Below, piece by piece: positions 54,985-64,000 of a stretch of 64,000 nucleotides of DNA. The notes under the pieces were generated by a model. The model was not told the origin of the DNA, ran no database searches, and was given only the letters and a program-made list of their open reading frames with translations. Position 1 is the stretch's first letter; each line of letters opens with the position of its first letter. The stretch is from Komagataella phaffii GS115 (Eukaryota; Ascomycota; Pichiomycetes; Pichiales; Pichiaceae): positions 1,103,001 to 1,167,000 of the forward strand of contig NC_012965.1 in NCBI RefSeq assembly GCF_000027005.1, given 5' to 3'. Made by a program: the position numbers and the translations under genes.

Positions 54985-56631
54985 CTAGTTAAAGTTAAAG
55001 CTTTGCTGTTGCGATGGATCAGCGGAATTTACTCCAAATGTAAAAGCGTCACCAGAGGCTTCTGGCTGTAACCCAGTATCCTCCAAGTCACCATCATCCT
55101 CACCAAAATACTGCTCGATCATCTGGTATGCCTTCTTATAGATCTTCTCATTCTCGTTATTTTGACAGTCAAAGATTTTCTCCATGCCACCAGCTTCTTC
55201 AATATACATAGCATTCTCGTTGTAGGGAGCTCCACGAGCTTCCTTATCCAACTCTCCCATCTTCAAAATGTTCTCCAGGGCATCAAGTGTGACTTCGATA
55301 ATTTTGTTGTCTGCTACAGCGAGCAGATCACACAATGGTTTGATACACCCCTGGCTAACAAGGTATCGGATCTGATCAGGGCGAACAAGCCCTCCGGAAG
55401 ATGCATTAGAAATAGCCCAGCATGCTTCCTTTTTTGTTTTGTAATCGGCAGTGACCAAGAGACGAATAATCTGTGGGATCAAGTTGCAATCAATGACTGC
55501 TTGGATCTGATCTGGGTTTCCTGCAGTAATGTTGGAAATAGTCCAGCATGCTTCCTTCTTTATAGTCTCCTTTGGAGAGTCTAGTAGTGGTAACAGTGCA
55601 GGCAATACACCAGCGTTGATCACTACTTGGGTTTGTAGGTCGTTACCAGTGACGATGTTACCAACAGCACGAAGCGCTGGAGTTTGTACATCTGTAGATT
55701 CATGGCCTAACAACTCAACCAATCTTCTAGGAATACGAGCGTCAACAACTGCCTGGATGGCATCTGAAGACCCATCCGATAGATATGAAATGGCCCAACA
55801 AGCGTCAATCAAGGTTTCAATATCAGTGGAATAGATCAACTTGGCCAGTGTAGGAAGTGCTGCAGAAACAACGTTCCAGTCAGGTTGTGGTTTCTTACCA
55901 CGACATAAATTGGACAATGTCCAAGTCGCCGTGCGAATCAAAGAAATCTTTGAGGAATTGAATAGCTCGAGTACAGGACCCATGACGTTACAGCTCAGCA
56001 CGTAATCTCTGAAGGCAGATGAATCACCAGAAACATTACCCAAAGCCCAAATGGCTTGCTCACGTACTTCAATGGAAGGAGATTTGAGCAGTTGAACAAA
56101 CAATGGAACTGCGCCAGCCTCAATGACAACCTTAGTTTGGTCGGAGGAACCCGAAGCAATGTTAGTCAAAGCCCATGCAGCCTCCAATTGTAGAATTTCC
56201 TGTTGATCTTTCATGAATTCAACTAGTCTTGGGACTACTCCACTCTGGATCACAAGTTCGATGGGAGGATTATACTCGCGCGATAAAATCTGTCGAAACT
56301 TCATGGTTGCCTCCACCTGACTCTCCATGTCGTTTGAGTTAATCTTCTCCATCATACGAGGCAGCTCTTTCTGTAGCTCCAAATAAAACTGGTTGTCCTC
56401 CACATTAATTTCATCTTCGTTCTCGGAGTCATCTTCTTGTGGGACGGATCCTTCTCCAGGATTCACAAGAAAACGTCTCTTGGCTAGGGTTTCATCTCTC
56501 TTGGCCTTACGAAGCTCAACTTGTTGGGTTTCACGACGCCTTCTTAGCTCATCTTGCTGGAACCGTCCCTTGTTCTTGAAGTTGGTTCTTCTGTACTCGG
56601 GAACAAATCTAGAAGTGGTATCTGAGTCCAT
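54985..56631 (-). CDS. SRP1: Importin alpha (karyopherin alpha) Srp1
   Basis: A 548-residue importin alpha, the adaptor that binds classical nuclear localisation signals and importin beta. The N-terminal IBB domain is basic ([37 protein letters not shown]), followed by ten armadillo repeats carrying the NLS-contacting W-x-x-x-N arrays, seen as [67 protein letters not shown] and [11 protein letters not shown]. The C-terminus is acidic and ends SFNFN. Length matches Saccharomyces Srp1 (542). Confidence 0.97.
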   Translation of the reverse strand: MDSDTTSRFVPEYRRTNFKNKGRFQQDELRRRRETQQVELRKAKRDETLAKRRFLVNPGEGSVPQEDDSENEDEINVEDNQFYLELQKELPRMMEKINSNDMESQVEATMKFRQILSREYNPPIELVIQSGVVPRLVEFMKDQQEILQLEAAWALTNIASGSSDQTKVVIEAGAVPLFVQLLKSPSIEVREQAIWALGNVSGDSSAFRDYVLSCNVMGPVLELFNSSKISLIRTATWTLSNLCRGKKPQPDWNVVSAALPTLAKLIYSTDIETLIDACWAISYLSDGSSDAIQAVVDARIPRRLVELLGHESTDVQTPALRAVGNIVTGNDLQTQVVINAGVLPALLPLLDSPKETIKKEACWTISNITAGNPDQIQAVIDCNLIPQIIRLLVTADYKTKKEACWAISNASSGGLVRPDQIRYLVSQGCIKPLCDLLAVADNKIIEVTLDALENILKMGELDKEARGAPYNENAMYIEEAGGMEKIFDCQNNENEKIYKKAYQMIEQYFGEDDGDLEDTGLQPEASGDAFTFGVNSADPSQQQSFNFN

Positions 56632-57085
56632 TTGGTGGCGTTTTAAAGAAGGAGAAGAAGCCTAAGCGCGAGGAGAGGTCTAGTTATTTTTTTTTGTGAT
56701 TGGGGTTGCGTGGAAGACAATCTATCGCGAAGGGATTATACCTTGCCCTTAGGTTGACGTGCTGGAAGGATATCTTTGACTCATGTAGGCGGGGACATTC
56801 TCGTTTTGTTACGATATACATGGGTCAGCTAGAAGAACCTGATACCAAATTGAGTGATGGCATTACTAAATCCGAAATGTCATACCAAAACAAGGAAGCC
56901 CCAGGTGGGAGGCCTGTGGTTTTTTGGCAGCAACTTTTCACCTCCAGGTAAACATCACCTGCGCAGGCTATCCGTCTTTCACTGTCGTTAGGTGGATATG
57001 ACGTAACCAATTTTGCGCGCCAGGTCTGCCCTATAAACACGTTCAAGACCTCCAGTAATCTATTCTTTCTACCCCAACCACTACA
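56632..57085. promoter_or_regulatory. Divergent promoter region of SRP1 and PYP1
   Basis: 454 bp without a gene. TGACTCA at 56777-56783 is an exact Gcn4-type site about 150 bp from SRP1 and 300 bp from the PYP1-like gene. An 83-codon plus-strand frame at 56700-56951 has no recognisable features. Confidence 0.45.
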
Positions 57086-57826
57086 ATGTCATCTCCTAAG
57101 GCCGTCGTTTTCACCGATTGGGATGGAACTGTCACTCTTTTAGATTCCAATGACTACCTCACAGACAACTTGGGTATGGGTAAAGAGTCCCGTGTTGCTA
57201 TTGGAAATCAGATTCTCAATGGCGAAGTGGACTTCAGGACTGGTTTTGCTGAAGAGTTACAATCAGTAAAACTGCCATTCGACGAATGTATCGATTTTCT
57301 GCTCAAGAACATTGAGCTCGATCCAGGCTTCAAAGACACCTATGAATGGTGTTATGCCAATAATGTTCCCATCTATGTGATTTCATCAGGAATGAAGCCC
57401 ATCATCGAAACTTTGTTGGTGAAATTGGTTGGCCAGGATGCTATGGACAACATTACTATTATCTCCAACGATGTCAAGATCAACGATGATGGCTCTTGGG
57501 ATATTGTCTATAGAGATGACACATCTTTTGGTCACGATAAGGCCCTATCTATCTTGGAAGTACTTGACAAGCACAACCTCGATAAGAATGCTGATAATAG
57601 GTCGATCCCTCTATTCTACTGTGGAGACGGTGTCTCTGATCTTTCAGCAGCAAGAGAGACTGATTTGCTGTTTGCCAGAAAGGGTAGAGAACTGATCACC
57701 TATTGCGAAAAAGAGAAAGTTCCATATACCGAATTTGAGTCCTTTGATGAGATTCTGAAATCTATTCAAGCAATCTTGAGTGGTGAGAAAAAGTTGGCCG
57801 ATTTCATTCAAAATAAATTAGAATAG
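57086..57826 (+). CDS. PYP1: HAD-family phosphatase of the Pyp1 (YNL010W) type
   Basis: A 246-residue haloacid-dehalogenase hydrolase. Motif I is FTDWDGTVTLLDSNDYL with nucleophile D11 and D13, motif II is the ISSGM region at about 99-103, and the motif III/IV metal site is YCGDGVSDLSAA at about 186-197. The block PYTEFESFDEI near the C-terminus and overall length (241 in Saccharomyces) match YNL010W/Pyp1, a polyol/sugar phosphatase; bacterial-like phosphoserine phosphatases are the nearest broad family. The substrate is not readable from sequence. Confidence 0.75.
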   Translation: MSSPKAVVFTDWDGTVTLLDSNDYLTDNLGMGKESRVAIGNQILNGEVDFRTGFAEELQSVKLPFDECIDFLLKNIELDPGFKDTYEWCYANNVPIYVISSGMKPIIETLLVKLVGQDAMDNITIISNDVKINDDGSWDIVYRDDTSFGHDKALSILEVLDKHNLDKNADNRSIPLFYCGDGVSDLSAARETDLLFARKGRELITYCEKEKVPYTEFESFDEILKSIQAILSGEKKLADFIQNKLE

Positions 57827-58007
57827 AATAGATACAAGTTCCCTTCATAAAACTTCATTCTAGCCTAGACATTTAGCCGTCTTGCAGAATATTCCCTTTG
57901 TTTTCACTGTTCCTTGTTAATGGGAGTTTTCGGACTTATAATCTTGAATCTCTTGCTAGTCCTTTTCAGATCTTCTCGAACTACTTTGACCGTTTGCTCC
58001 TCTTCCT

Positions 58008-59666
58008 ATGGCTTATCATGAGGCAGCTGCGGGGGACGGTACTACTCGGGAAGAGCAGTTCTTGAAAGGTCAAAAACTAGTTCTTTGCATTTGTTCCTTG
58101 ATGCTGATATTGTTCTTGGTTGCTTTGGATCAAACTATTGTTTCCACGACGTTCACGGAAGTTGGTAAGGACTTTGGCTCCTTTGACAAGATTAGTTGGT
58201 TGGTATCGGGATACATGCTGGCAAGCGCAAGTGTGGTAACTGTCTACGGTAAACTCTCCATTGTGTTTGGAAGGAAATACTCCCTATTGCTGGCTATTTT
58301 TCTATTTGAGCTGGGGTCACTGCTGTGTGCTGTGTCTCAAAACATGACAATGCTCATAGTGGCCAGAGTTATTGCTGGTATTGGAGGAGGAGGAATCCAG
58401 AGCTTAACGACGGTTGTTGCCAGTGAAGTGGTTCATATGAACAAAAGGCCTGCAATCATGTCCTTGTTTGGGATAGTGTTTGCAATCTCCTCAGTTTTGG
58501 GCCCATTGGTGGGGGGCGTATTTACTACAGAGGTCACTTGGAGATGGTGCTACTACATTAATCTTCCGGTAGGTGGATTTGCTACAGCGTTGCTACTATA
58601 TGCATTCAACCCCCCTAGACCTAAATTTACCTGGTCAAAAATCAGAGAGATCGATTACATTGGAATCTCCAGCTTTATGGCTGGAATCGTCCTGATTTTA
58701 TTAGCAATGTCCTTAGGTGGCATAAACTACCCATGGAATTCGGCTGCTGTGATCTGCTGTTTTGTATTGGGAGGGTTATCATTGATTGTGTTCTCTATTT
58801 GGAATTTCAAATTTTCGTCAAACCCTTTGATTCCATATTTTGTCATCAAAGTTCCAGGCGTATTTGTTTGTACTTTGGTCTACTTCTTCACATTTTGTAA
58901 CTTTATGACCTTAGTCATATACGGAACGTTATACTTCCAAACCATTTTGAACAGATCAGCTTTTCAATCCGGTATTGATACCCTAGCTTTGATCATTCCC
59001 CTCATGGTTGCAACATTAATAAGTACAGGATTGGTTCAAGGATCGAAACAGGTGAAACCTGTAATTATTATTGGGACAATATTGGGACCAATAGGTGGAG
59101 GCTTAATGACTCTGCTAGATGTTGATTCACCTTTGTCCAAGCGTATTGGTCTGTTTATTATTTCCGGTGTCTCTCTTGGTATACAGATGCAGACAGTGCT
59201 TATTTCTGCTCAACTGGCAGCGCCAAAGCAAGCTTCTGGCCTTATTTTGACTACTGTAGTGGTCAATTTTTCAAGGTCAATAGGTGGTGCAATTGGTGCC
59301 AATTTGGCTAACACTATTTATTCTGTTACTTTCAGCAAGAAAATCCGACCATACACAGAGAACTCCATCATCAGAATTCCTGATTCAGTACTTCTAAATT
59401 CCCCCGAAGCGATACTTTCCCTCCCAGAGAATCTTCAGGAACTGGTAACAGAGAAACTGATGGAGAGTCTTCGAGCAACTTTTTACTTTGGTTTGGGATG
59501 CGCCAGCGTGGCTTTCATTATCAGTTTATTTGTGAGCAACGATAAACTCCCCAAGAAGGAGAAGAAGCCAGAAGTTACAGAAACCCCTGACCAGTCTCAA
59601 GATGACAATAAATCTCCTTCCCTAGACAAGTCCCTCGAGTTCATTAATGTACATAGTAAAAACTAA
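58008..59666 (+). CDS. DHA2-family (14-TM) major facilitator drug/proton antiporter
   Basis: A 552-residue membrane transporter with about 14 hydrophobic helices, the hallmark of the DHA2 drug:H+ antiporter group. Motif D-like LVALDQTIVSTTF in helix 1, motif A GKLSIVFGRKYSL, and motif C SSVLGPLVGGVF are present; WRWCYYINLPVGG follows helix 5. The N-terminus and the C-terminal 45 residues are polar and cytosolic. Relatives in Saccharomyces include Azr1, Sge1 and the vacuolar basic-amino-acid transporters (Vba), so drug export and vacuolar amino-acid transport are both open. No evidence of transfer: codon use looks like that of its neighbours. Confidence 0.88.
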   Translation: MAYHEAAAGDGTTREEQFLKGQKLVLCICSLMLILFLVALDQTIVSTTFTEVGKDFGSFDKISWLVSGYMLASASVVTVYGKLSIVFGRKYSLLLAIFLFELGSLLCAVSQNMTMLIVARVIAGIGGGGIQSLTTVVASEVVHMNKRPAIMSLFGIVFAISSVLGPLVGGVFTTEVTWRWCYYINLPVGGFATALLLYAFNPPRPKFTWSKIREIDYIGISSFMAGIVLILLAMSLGGINYPWNSAAVICCFVLGGLSLIVFSIWNFKFSSNPLIPYFVIKVPGVFVCTLVYFFTFCNFMTLVIYGTLYFQTILNRSAFQSGIDTLALIIPLMVATLISTGLVQGSKQVKPVIIIGTILGPIGGGLMTLLDVDSPLSKRIGLFIISGVSLGIQMQTVLISAQLAAPKQASGLILTTVVVNFSRSIGGAIGANLANTIYSVTFSKKIRPYTENSIIRIPDSVLLNSPEAILSLPENLQELVTEKLMESLRATFYFGLGCASVAFIISLFVSNDKLPKKEKKPEVTETPDQSQDDNKSPSLDKSLEFINVHSKN

Positions 59667-59844
59667 ATAGGATAAAAGATGTCGAAGAATCGCGAATATA
59701 TCCTTCCAAAGGGCCCTCGTTGAAGGTGATCTGTCTGTTCCATCACTTTTCAAGGATTATAATCCATCAACACGTTTTGGTGAAGAGAACCCCCCTGTCA
59801 CTTTCTATTCTCCACAGCTCCAATTAACTGTTAAATTCACAATT

Positions 59845-62727
59845 ATGTCTGGAAAGAGAAGAGCGTATCCATCGATGCAATATCCTGCCACCGAACCTGT
59901 GGCCACAGGTGGCAGTTTTGGATATGGTCAACAACCAGGCGCTCAGGCTTATGGACAACAGTTTACTCCAGGAGCTGGAATTGCGGGTCAGCAACTACCG
60001 GGAGCCACTCAACCAAATTTGAATGGACAGGGAGCTCCATATGGTGCACCAGGTGGAGATCAGTTAGCTCAAGGCATGTCCTCTTTGAATATTCAGCCAA
60101 ATCAACAACCCCAACCTGTTCACCAATTCCCTTCGCAACAGCAGGGGTATATCAATCCGGGTGCTGGTTTGGGTGTCCCTCCAACTCAGGCAGCTGGTCC
60201 TTATGGTGTCCCAGCTGCCGTTGCTCCACAACAACAATCAGCCCAACTTGGATACGCAGGTCCTCCATATGGAAACACGTATGATCAACAGCAACCTCAG
60301 CAAGCTGCATTTCCGTTCAATCAACTATATACTGCTGATCTTTTGAAGGAGCTACCTCCACCAATATCAGACTTAGAGTTGCCGCCGCCACCAATTGTCT
60401 TACCTCAAGGAGCTTCCTTGACGGGCAAACCTGAATCTAATGCCAGCCCAGAATACTTCAGGTGCACACTAAATGTAATCCCAAACAACAATTCATTACT
60501 GAAAAAATCGAAGCTGCCCCTTGCCGTTGTTGTAAACCCATATCAATGTCTCAGAGATGAGGATGAGCCAGTTCCTGTTGTCGAAGACACGCTCATATCC
60601 AGATGTCGTCGTTGCCGATCTTATATCAATCCTTTAATCACATTTGTTGATAGAAACACCAAATGGAGATGCAATCTTTGTAATCTAACAAACGATGTTC
60701 CATCAGGATTTGATTTTGACAAGGATACCCAACAACGTGTTGATAGAATGGCCAGAGTCGAATTGAACTATAGCGTTGTGGAATTTGTGGCTCCAAAGGA
60801 GTACATGGTGCGCTTGCCACAGCCATTGGTTTACCTATTTGTTTTGGATGTGAGTACTCATGCCATTCAAAATGGCTACCTTGCCACCGTTGCCAGAACT
60901 ATTTTAGACTCACTTGATCAAATTCCAAACAAAGACGGACGTGCAAGAGTAGGTTTCATTGGTGTGGACTCTTCTTTGCACTTTTTCACAATTCCTCAAG
61001 ATTCAGAGGACGAGAATGATGCGCAAGAAACTTCAATGTTAGTTGTTTCTGACTTGGATGATGTTATAGTTCCTGCAGCAGAGAATCTTCTGGCTCCCTT
61101 GCAGCAATCTCGTCAGAATATTGAGAATTTGCTCAACAATTTTCACAGTTACTTTGAGAATAATGTCAACCCCAACTTTGCACTAGGTCCTGCACTTAAA
61201 GCTGGTCATCGCTTGATTAACAACATCGGAGGAAAAATGATTGTATTCACTTCCACTTTACCTAATAAGGGAATTGGAGCTCTTTCTATCAGAGATGAGG
61301 AAGCTCATAGCGGCAAGGCCAAGGAATCAAGTGCATTACTGTCACCAAATGACTCATTTTATAAGTCCTTCGCTGTTGAGTGTAATAAGTCTCAAGTCAC
61401 CGTGGATATGTTTTTAGCTTCTTCATCATACCAAGATGTGGCCACTCTGTCCAACTTGCCTAGGTATACAGCAGGTCAGACGCACTTTTATCCTGCATGG
61501 ACCGCTGCCAGAGAGGAAGATATTACCAAACTTTCAAAGGAGATATCTAATCATCTGTCAATGAACATCAACTTGGAAGCTGTATTAAGGGTTAGAGGAT
61601 CTGCAGGCTTGAGGATGAATGCTTTCTACGGAAACTTCTTCAACAGGTCTTCTGACTTGTGTTCTTTCCCTACTTTCCCAAGAGATCAGTCCTATTTGAT
61701 TGAGATCAGCATCGATGAGCACATCACTAAACCCTTGGCCGCTTTCCAAGCGGCCGTTTTGCACACTACATCTTTTGGTGAAAGAAGAATCCGTGTGATG
61801 ACTCTGGAGGTTCCTATAGGAAAAGAACTGAATCAGATCTATGCCAGTGCAGACCAACTGGCCATCACAAACTACTTCACCCATAAGGCTGTGGAGAAAG
61901 CTTTATCGTCTTCATTAATTGATGCTCGGGAATACTTAAATAGATCTCTTCTTGATATTTTCCAAGTATTCAAGAAAGAATTAGTTGCAGGAAATCTGGG
62001 TTCCAGCTCCCCTCTTCAATTGTGCAACAACCTGAAAATGTTGCCTTTGCTGTTGCACTCTTTAACAAAGTATATTGCTTTCCGTCCAGGTAAAGTGCCC
62101 AGTGATCATCGTGCTTATGCTTTGAATTTGTTGGCTTCAAGTCCAATTCAAAGACTGATTAAATTTATCTATCCAACGATTTATTCGCTTCACGATATGG
62201 CTGATGAATGCGGATTGCCTGAGGAGCTTGAAGAAACATACGTGAATGAGGCTGGAGAAGAGGTAACTGAACCCATCGATGGAGACATTGTTCTACCTGA
62301 GCCTATTAATGACACATCCACGTTGTTAGCTCCTTATGGATTATATCTGATCGATTCAGGCACCGACTTGTTCTTATATGTTGGAGGTGAATCGGTTCCG
62401 CAATTACTATTAGATGTATTTGGTGTTGACAATCCAGGTTACATTAAATATGGAAAGAGTGAGCTACCAGAACTGAACAACGAGTTCAACGAACGTCTTA
62501 GAAATGTTATTAATCGTGTTAGAGAAGGCAAAGATAGGATTACCTACCAGAACTTGCAAATTGTCATCGGTCAAAGTAAGCAAAGAACGGGCGTACCAGA
62601 TAGGATTCAAGAGGACCTCACTCCGTTACGCTTATGGTGTTTCAGCCATCTTGTGGAGGACCGCGTTGGAGGCGGTACTGCTTACAGAGAGTACCTAAAC
62701 CAAATCCGTGAAAAACTGTCTTCTTAA
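59845..62727 (+). CDS. SEC24: COPII coat cargo-binding subunit Sec24
   Basis: A 960-residue Sec24. A disordered Gln/Pro/Gly-rich N-terminus (about 1-155) precedes the conserved core that starts LPPPISDLELPPPPIVLP. The zinc finger is CRRCRSYINPLITFV...CNLC (Cys pairs from about 253 to 278), followed by the trunk (FALGPALKAGHRLI, RYTAGQTHFYPAW), the beta-sandwich block GLRMNAFYGNFFNRSSDLCSF, helical region and the C-terminal gelsolin-like domain (APYGLYLIDSGTDLFLYVGG). Sec24 binds ER export signals while its partner Sec23 activates Sar1. The S. cerevisiae protein has 926 residues. Confidence 0.95.
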   Translation: MSGKRRAYPSMQYPATEPVATGGSFGYGQQPGAQAYGQQFTPGAGIAGQQLPGATQPNLNGQGAPYGAPGGDQLAQGMSSLNIQPNQQPQPVHQFPSQQQGYINPGAGLGVPPTQAAGPYGVPAAVAPQQQSAQLGYAGPPYGNTYDQQQPQQAAFPFNQLYTADLLKELPPPISDLELPPPPIVLPQGASLTGKPESNASPEYFRCTLNVIPNNNSLLKKSKLPLAVVVNPYQCLRDEDEPVPVVEDTLISRCRRCRSYINPLITFVDRNTKWRCNLCNLTNDVPSGFDFDKDTQQRVDRMARVELNYSVVEFVAPKEYMVRLPQPLVYLFVLDVSTHAIQNGYLATVARTILDSLDQIPNKDGRARVGFIGVDSSLHFFTIPQDSEDENDAQETSMLVVSDLDDVIVPAAENLLAPLQQSRQNIENLLNNFHSYFENNVNPNFALGPALKAGHRLINNIGGKMIVFTSTLPNKGIGALSIRDEEAHSGKAKESSALLSPNDSFYKSFAVECNKSQVTVDMFLASSSYQDVATLSNLPRYTAGQTHFYPAWTAAREEDITKLSKEISNHLSMNINLEAVLRVRGSAGLRMNAFYGNFFNRSSDLCSFPTFPRDQSYLIEISIDEHITKPLAAFQAAVLHTTSFGERRIRVMTLEVPIGKELNQIYASADQLAITNYFTHKAVEKALSSSLIDAREYLNRSLLDIFQVFKKELVAGNLGSSSPLQLCNNLKMLPLLLHSLTKYIAFRPGKVPSDHRAYALNLLASSPIQRLIKFIYPTIYSLHDMADECGLPEELEETYVNEAGEEVTEPIDGDIVLPEPINDTSTLLAPYGLYLIDSGTDLFLYVGGESVPQLLLDVFGVDNPGYIKYGKSELPELNNEFNERLRNVINRVREGKDRITYQNLQIVIGQSKQRTGVPDRIQEDLTPLRLWCFSHLVEDRVGGGTAYREYLNQIREKLSS

Positions 62728-63639
62728 AGATGGAAGTAAGATAAGAGAAAAAGTTCAGAAGCGAAGTTTTAGACGGTGCTTTGATTGAGCCTATATAGCT
62801 AGAAAAAGAGTATTGTCTTACCGACTCAATAGTTTGTAGTATGGTTGTACTTAACTACCTAGTTTTATCTACTTAGGGTAGGTGATGCTGGGACAGGTCT
62901 TATCGCTGATCCACAACATTAATCAAAACACGACTAGGTCTTTGGGGTAATGCCCTCGAGGTCCAAATCTTCACCTACCTGTAAACAGTATTCAAGTATC
63001 TGGATCAATATAGTAAGTATTAGAACCCTTTCAATTGGTTGGAAAGAGATTTAAGGGTGTATGTCAATGTTGGAATTCAAATGAAATTTAGTTCAATAAT
63101 TCGACACAAAAGTTGCTAGTTATTTATTATTTCTGGGACGTATGATTGGTTCATTTTGAGGGAAGAAAAGCATTAACGACCCAAAACTGTTCAGTGGTCT
63201 TCCGAGACCTAAAGGGACTCTAATTGGGAATGCAGATAACCAGTGCAATGCCTTACTCTTAACGTCATTCCAAATTGAGCATTTTAAAGCTTATTTTTTT
63301 TTCTCAAAGGTTATTACCTCACATGAACATTAATTGCTCTTATTCAATGCCAATTAAAAGTGCTTCTTCAAAGTTTCCCCAATGTTTAAGGTTTTGGTGC
63401 AATCTCAAAAGATCAGCCTTCCCAATCACTCATCGTCAATTACATTTCCACTACGTTGCTTTGCAGGAATGCTTAACGTGCACCACCCAAGAATAGGTTT
63501 TGGTAGCATGATTTTTTCATTACAACCAATCAACGTACAGTGTTTTTTTTTACTTTCTGGCGATCATGTGACCCAACTCTTCCCAACCAAAGAATTCTTT
63601 CCACACGTAATCGTAGACTAACCACCCTATAGAACACTA
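62728..63639 (+). promoter_or_regulatory. Gene-free region upstream of COX5
   Basis: 912 bp between SEC24 and COX5 with no credible gene. It holds two exact HAP-type CCAAT sites, TGATTGGT at 63143-63150 and ACCAATCA at 63525-63532, and a Cbf1-type site CATGTGAC (GTCACATG reversed) at 63565-63572, the last about 70 bp before the ATG. T-tracts occur at 63294-63302 and 63543-63550. Short frames in the last 400 bp show no domain. Confidence 0.55.
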
Positions 63640-64000
63640 ATGTTGAGACAATCCTTTCGCCAACTAACAGCCAAACCTCTGAGCAGAGCCGTGGGAATCA
63701 GATATGCTTCAGCTTTGTCTAACGCTACTGTCACCAACTTAGAAAAGAGATGGGAAGACCTTCCAGAGACTGACCAGAAAGACATCATCTCACAGCTTAG
63801 TGAGAGACAAAAGTTGCCATGGAAAGATCTGACTTTATCAGAGAAGAAGGCTGCTTGGTACATTTCTTTCGGTGAATGGGGTCCAAGAAGACCAGTGCAC
63901 ACTAAGGAGGACAAGTTATACATCTTTTGGGGTACCGTTATTGGAATTGTTATTTCTGCTACCATCTTCGGTGCGTTCCGTTACAACAGAAACGTTCCAA
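63640..64000 (+). CDS. COX5A: Cytochrome c oxidase subunit 5 (COX IV family), 5' part
   Basis: The gene runs off the right edge after about 120 codons. A presequence with MLRQSFRQLTAKPLSRAVG precedes the mature region, which carries ALSNATVTNLEKRWEDLP, LSERQKLPWKDLTLSEKKA and WYISFGEWGPRRPV, almost identical in order to yeast Cox5a/b (mammalian subunit IV), then the start of the membrane helix (FWGTVIGIVISATIFGAF). This subunit stabilises the catalytic core of respiratory complex IV. Only one form can be seen, so the A/B isoform label is a convenience. Confidence 0.93.
   Translation, partial: MLRQSFRQLTAKPLSRAVGIRYASALSNATVTNLEKRWEDLPETDQKDIISQLSERQKLPWKDLTLSEKKAAWYISFGEWGPRRPVHTKEDKLYIFWGTVIGIVISATIFGAFRYNRNVP

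Overview
The window is nuclear DNA of a budding yeast, and the gene content points to Komagataella (the methylotroph formerly called Pichia pastoris). Reasons: compact, mostly intronless genes with clear Saccharomyces orthologues; a peroxin whose 187-residue length and sequence match what I remember of P. pastoris Pex22; a complex I subunit (NUKM), which Saccharomyces lacks; and one spliced ribosomal-protein gene with GTATGT and TACTAAC splice signals. I see no transposon, LTR, CRISPR array or viral insertion. I ran no database search, so names rest on recognising family motifs and on remembered orthologues.

Layout. 1-8.5 kb: the start of GUT2 (running off the left edge), RRP4, RDS3, a PX-domain protein (YPR097W/LEC1 type), TOM20, SLX9 and NUKM. 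8.5-16.3 kb: MRS6, RPS12, RAD17, PEX22, SCP1, then a 1.6-kb gene-free stretch in front of a TALE homeodomain factor. 16.4-25.9 kb: asparaginase, a molybdenum-cofactor-sulfurase-like protein, tRNA-Pro(UGG), TRM2, MET30, eIF4A and the intron-containing RPS21. 26-36.5 kb: LCB3-type phosphatase, RHO4, CDC6, SNT1, an unrecognised secretory protein, a fatty-acid elongase and RRP43. 36.6-48.7 kb: RBK1, UBP12, a BEACH gene (BPH1) broken by a frameshift, and EMC7/SOP4. 49-57 kb: PPT1, CET1, a PGA1-like gene, a small tail-anchored protein, two tandem GPI-type wall proteins sharing a WGRFDKT heptapeptide, and SRP1. 57-64 kb: PYP1-type phosphatase, a DHA2 drug transporter, SEC24 and the 5' part of COX5.

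The genes are mostly housekeeping: RNA processing (RRP4, RRP43, RDS3, SLX9, CET1, TRM2), translation (RPS12, RPS21, TIF1), mitochondria (GUT2, TOM20, NUKM, COX5), trafficking (MRS6, SEC24, SRP1, RHO4), and cell cycle or checkpoint (CDC6, RAD17, MET30). Convergent neighbours are packed very tightly, and four pairs share coding bases at their stops. Promoter motifs fit the functions in several places: HAP (CCAAT) and Cbf1-type sites at the respiratory genes, Cbf1-type sites at the ribosomal protein genes and near MET30, an early-cell-cycle-box-like site at CDC6, and a dense AGGGG cluster upstream of GUT2.

The items I would look at first are the tandem WGRFDKT cell-wall genes (about 53.4-54.6 kb), the BPH1 frameshift (about 43.5 kb), the unrecognised secretory protein at 32.9-33.9 kb, and the MOSC-less Moco-sulfurase-like enzyme.
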